Shown in pieces: positions 5,392-7,048 of a stretch of DNA of 7,048 bases. The DNA comes from Candidatus Bipolaricaulota bacterium (GTDB taxonomy: Bacteria; Bipolaricaulota; Bipolaricaulia; M55B111). Position numbers and translations under genes: made by a program. Where the stretch lies: the NCBI GenBank assembly GCA_018334595.1, contig JAGXLQ010000066.1, forward strand, positions 1 through 7,048. The letters run 5' to 3'. The notes under the pieces are model-generated. The model did no database searches. It saw only the letters and a program-made list of their open reading frames with translations, and was not told where the DNA came from. The first letter of the stretch is position 1; every line of letters starts with the position of its first letter.

Positions 5392-7048
5392 CTATTCTTC
5401 ATCCTCCGGTTCTTCGTATTCAGCATCAACGTACTCATCTTCGGCTCCACCGGAGGACTGTCCGCCGCCCTGTGGGCCCTCTCCTGCAGGACCACCCTGA
5501 GCGTCCTGATAAGCGGCCTGACCGATTTCCTGAGCTGAGTCGTTTAACTCCTCTATTCCTTCTTCGAGCTCCTCCTTGTCAGCCCCCTCTTCGACCAGTC
5601 GCTCAAGGTTGTCTATCTTTTCCTCGATGGCCGATTTCTTGTCGTCGTCGATCTTGTCGCCGAACTCTTCCAGGCTCTGTCTCGTCGAATAGATCAGCTG
5701 GTCGGCCTCGTTTCGCGTCTCGATCCTTTCTGCCTTGCGCTTGTCCTCCTCCCTGTGTTGCTCGGCTTCCTCCTTCATCTGTTCTATCTCCTCGTCGGAC
5801 AGCCGTGAGGGTTCCTCGATGGTAATCGACTCCGACTTACCCGTCCCCTTGTCTTCGGCAGAGACGTGAAGAATTCCGTCGGCATCGATGCTGAAGTTTA
5901 CGTCGATCTGGGGAACTCCTCGGGGAGCTGGTGGAATGCCAGTCAGCTGAAACCTACCTATGCTCTTGTTGTCCTCCGCCATCTTCCGCTCTCCCTGGAC
6001 CACGTGAATGTCAACCGTAGTCTGGTTGTTCTCGGCGGTCGAGAACGTCTTCGACTTCTCCGTGGGGATGGTGGTGTTCCTATCTATGAGCGGGGTAGTT
6101 ACTCCGCCCAGGGTCTCAATACCCAGGGTCAGCGGTGTCACGTCAAGTAAGACGAGATCGTCTACCTCGCCGGCAAGAACTCCACCCTGGACGGCCGCAC
6201 CGCGGGCGACTACCTCGTCGGGGTTAATCTCCTTGTTAACCTTCCCAGGGACGTGTTCCTCGATGAGTTCCTGTACGCGGGGGATCCTCGTCGAACCACC
6301 GACAAGGACTACCTGATCGATGTCGTCCTTGTCCATGTCTGCTTCGGACAGAGCGGACTCGAGGATGTCCATGGTCCTGGAGAGGAGGTCCTCGATCATC
6401 CCTTCAAATTTCGCCCTGGTCAACTTCTCTTCCAGGTGTTTGGGGCCGGTCTGATCGGCTGTAATGTAAGGCAGGTTGATCGTTGTTTCCTTCTTGGATG
6501 AGAGTTCCTTTTTGGCCTCTTCTGCGGCGGTCTTCAACCTTTGCAGGGCGCTCGTGTCGTTAGACAGGTCAATACCTTCCTGGTTTTTGAACCGCTTTAC
6601 CAGCCAGTCGATTACCCTCTGATCGAAGTCGTCTCCACCCAGTTTGGTATCGCCGTCTGTGGAGACTACCTCGAATACGCCATCACCCAGCTCCAGTATA
6701 GATACGTCAAAGGTACCTCCACCGAGGTCGTAGACCAGAATGGTCTGATCGCTGGAATCCTTGAGCCCGTAGGCGAGCGAGGCGGCGGTAGGCTCGTTGA
6801 TAATCCGGGCAACTTCCAGCCCGGCGAGCTTGCCCGCGTCCTTTGTTGCCTGTCTCTGGCTATCGTTGAAGTAAGCGGGAACCGTTATAACTGCCTTTTC
6901 TATCTCCCGACCGATCCTTTCCTCGGCGTCTTTCTTGACGTTTCTGAGAATCATCGAAGATATCTGTTCGGGAGTGTAGTCCTTTGCTTCGCCGTCACGC
7001 GATATCTTTACCGTATAATCCTCGCCCATTTTCCGCTTAATCGAGCTT
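5392..7048 (-). CDS. dnaK: Chaperone DnaK (Hsp70), 5' end cut by window edge
   Basis: ATP-driven Hsp70 chaperone that binds and releases exposed hydrophobic segments with DnaJ and GrpE. The frame runs open to the right edge: six codons (SSIKRK) precede the Met at 7029, which is internal and corresponds to SIKRxMG in complete DnaKs. About 75-80 N-terminal residues are therefore missing, and 551 are present. Counting from that Met, landmarks are VITVPAYFNDSQRQATKDAG (47-66), the phosphate-2 loop VYDLGGGTFDVSIL (99-112), LGGDDFD (130-136), the adenosine motif VLVGGSTRIP (241-250), the interdomain linker DDLVLLDVTPLTLGIE (290-305), and substrate-binding elements TTIPTEKSKTFSTAENNQT (319-337) and IPPAPRGVPQI (365-375). 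The lid helices follow, then a Gly/Gln-rich tail and the acidic VDAEYEEPEDEE end. One substitution is RGAAVQ (276-281), where most bacteria have (L/V)GAAIQ. grpE and hrcA are often upstream of dnaK but would lie outside this window. Confidence 0.98.
   Translation of the reverse strand, partial: SSIKRKMGEDYTVKISRDGEAKDYTPEQISSMILRNVKKDAEERIGREIEKAVITVPAYFNDSQRQATKDAGKLAGLEVARIINEPTAASLAYGLKDSSDQTILVYDLGGGTFDVSILELGDGVFEVVSTDGDTKLGGDDFDQRVIDWLVKRFKNQEGIDLSNDTSALQRLKTAAEEAKKELSSKKETTINLPYITADQTGPKHLEEKLTRAKFEGMIEDLLSRTMDILESALSEADMDKDDIDQVVLVGGSTRIPRVQELIEEHVPGKVNKEINPDEVVARGAAVQGGVLAGEVDDLVLLDVTPLTLGIETLGGVTTPLIDRNTTIPTEKSKTFSTAENNQTTVDIHVVQGERKMAEDNKSIGRFQLTGIPPAPRGVPQIDVNFSIDADGILHVSAEDKGTGKSESITIEEPSRLSDEEIEQMKEEAEQHREEDKRKAERIETRNEADQLIYSTRQSLEEFGDKIDDDKKSAIEEKIDNLERLVEEGADKEELEEGIEELNDSAQEIGQAAYQDAQGGPAGEGPQGGGQSSGGAEDEYVDAEYEEPEDEE

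Noticed and set aside
5472..6501. Plus-strand open frames opposite dnaK
   Set aside because: They are antisense to conserved DnaK codons and have composition typical of a reverse-strand shadow.
7027..7029. ATG as the start of dnaK
   Set aside because: The frame continues upstream with SSIKRK, matching the conserved SIKRxMG of full-length DnaK, so this Met is internal and the gene is cut by the window edge.

Overview
The window comes from a bacterial chromosome. It holds five protein genes, three complete and two cut by the window edges, and I see no mobile element, CRISPR array, tRNA or rRNA. Several things point to an anaerobic and possibly salt- or heat-adapted bacterium. Strong Shine-Dalgarno boxes (AAGGAGG, AGGAGG) and a bacterial TTGACA/TAATAT promoter precede genes. 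The chaperones are bacterial-type DnaK and DnaJ. The M42 peptidase gene favours AGG/AGA for arginine (9 of 13 codons by hand count) and encodes an acidic protein (about 59 Asp+Glu against 33 Lys+Arg). The sequence alone does not fix the species or phylum.

Layout. Positions 1-1502 (minus strand) hold the first 500 residues of a family 5 (oligopeptide/dipeptide type) ABC-transporter solute-binding protein, whose C-terminus lies off the left edge. Positions 1503-1887 are a 385-bp divergent intergenic region with a good minus-strand promoter and a 12-bp imperfect inverted repeat. Positions 1888-2952 (plus) encode an M42-family metallo-aminopeptidase with all metal ligands. After 43 bp, positions 2996-4159 (plus) encode a two-domain protein resembling LolA/outer-membrane lipoprotein-sorting proteins with a DUF4367-like C-terminus. 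Unusually, it has no signal peptide. Positions 4179-5342 (minus) encode DnaJ, and 5392-7048 (minus) encode most of DnaK, whose N-terminus lies off the right edge. The dnaK-dnaJ pair converges on the peptidase operon with a 19-bp gap.

How they work together. DnaK and DnaJ form the Hsp70 folding machine and are probably one transcript, dnaK first. The solute-binding protein (peptide import) and the M42 peptidase (intracellular breakdown of peptides) are divergently transcribed and could form a peptide-scavenging unit; this is inference from position and family. The most unusual points are the lipobox-like sequence of the binding protein with Tyr in place of the lipidated Cys, and the leaderless LolA-like protein next to the peptidase. 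I found no clear evidence of an undescribed multi-gene system.
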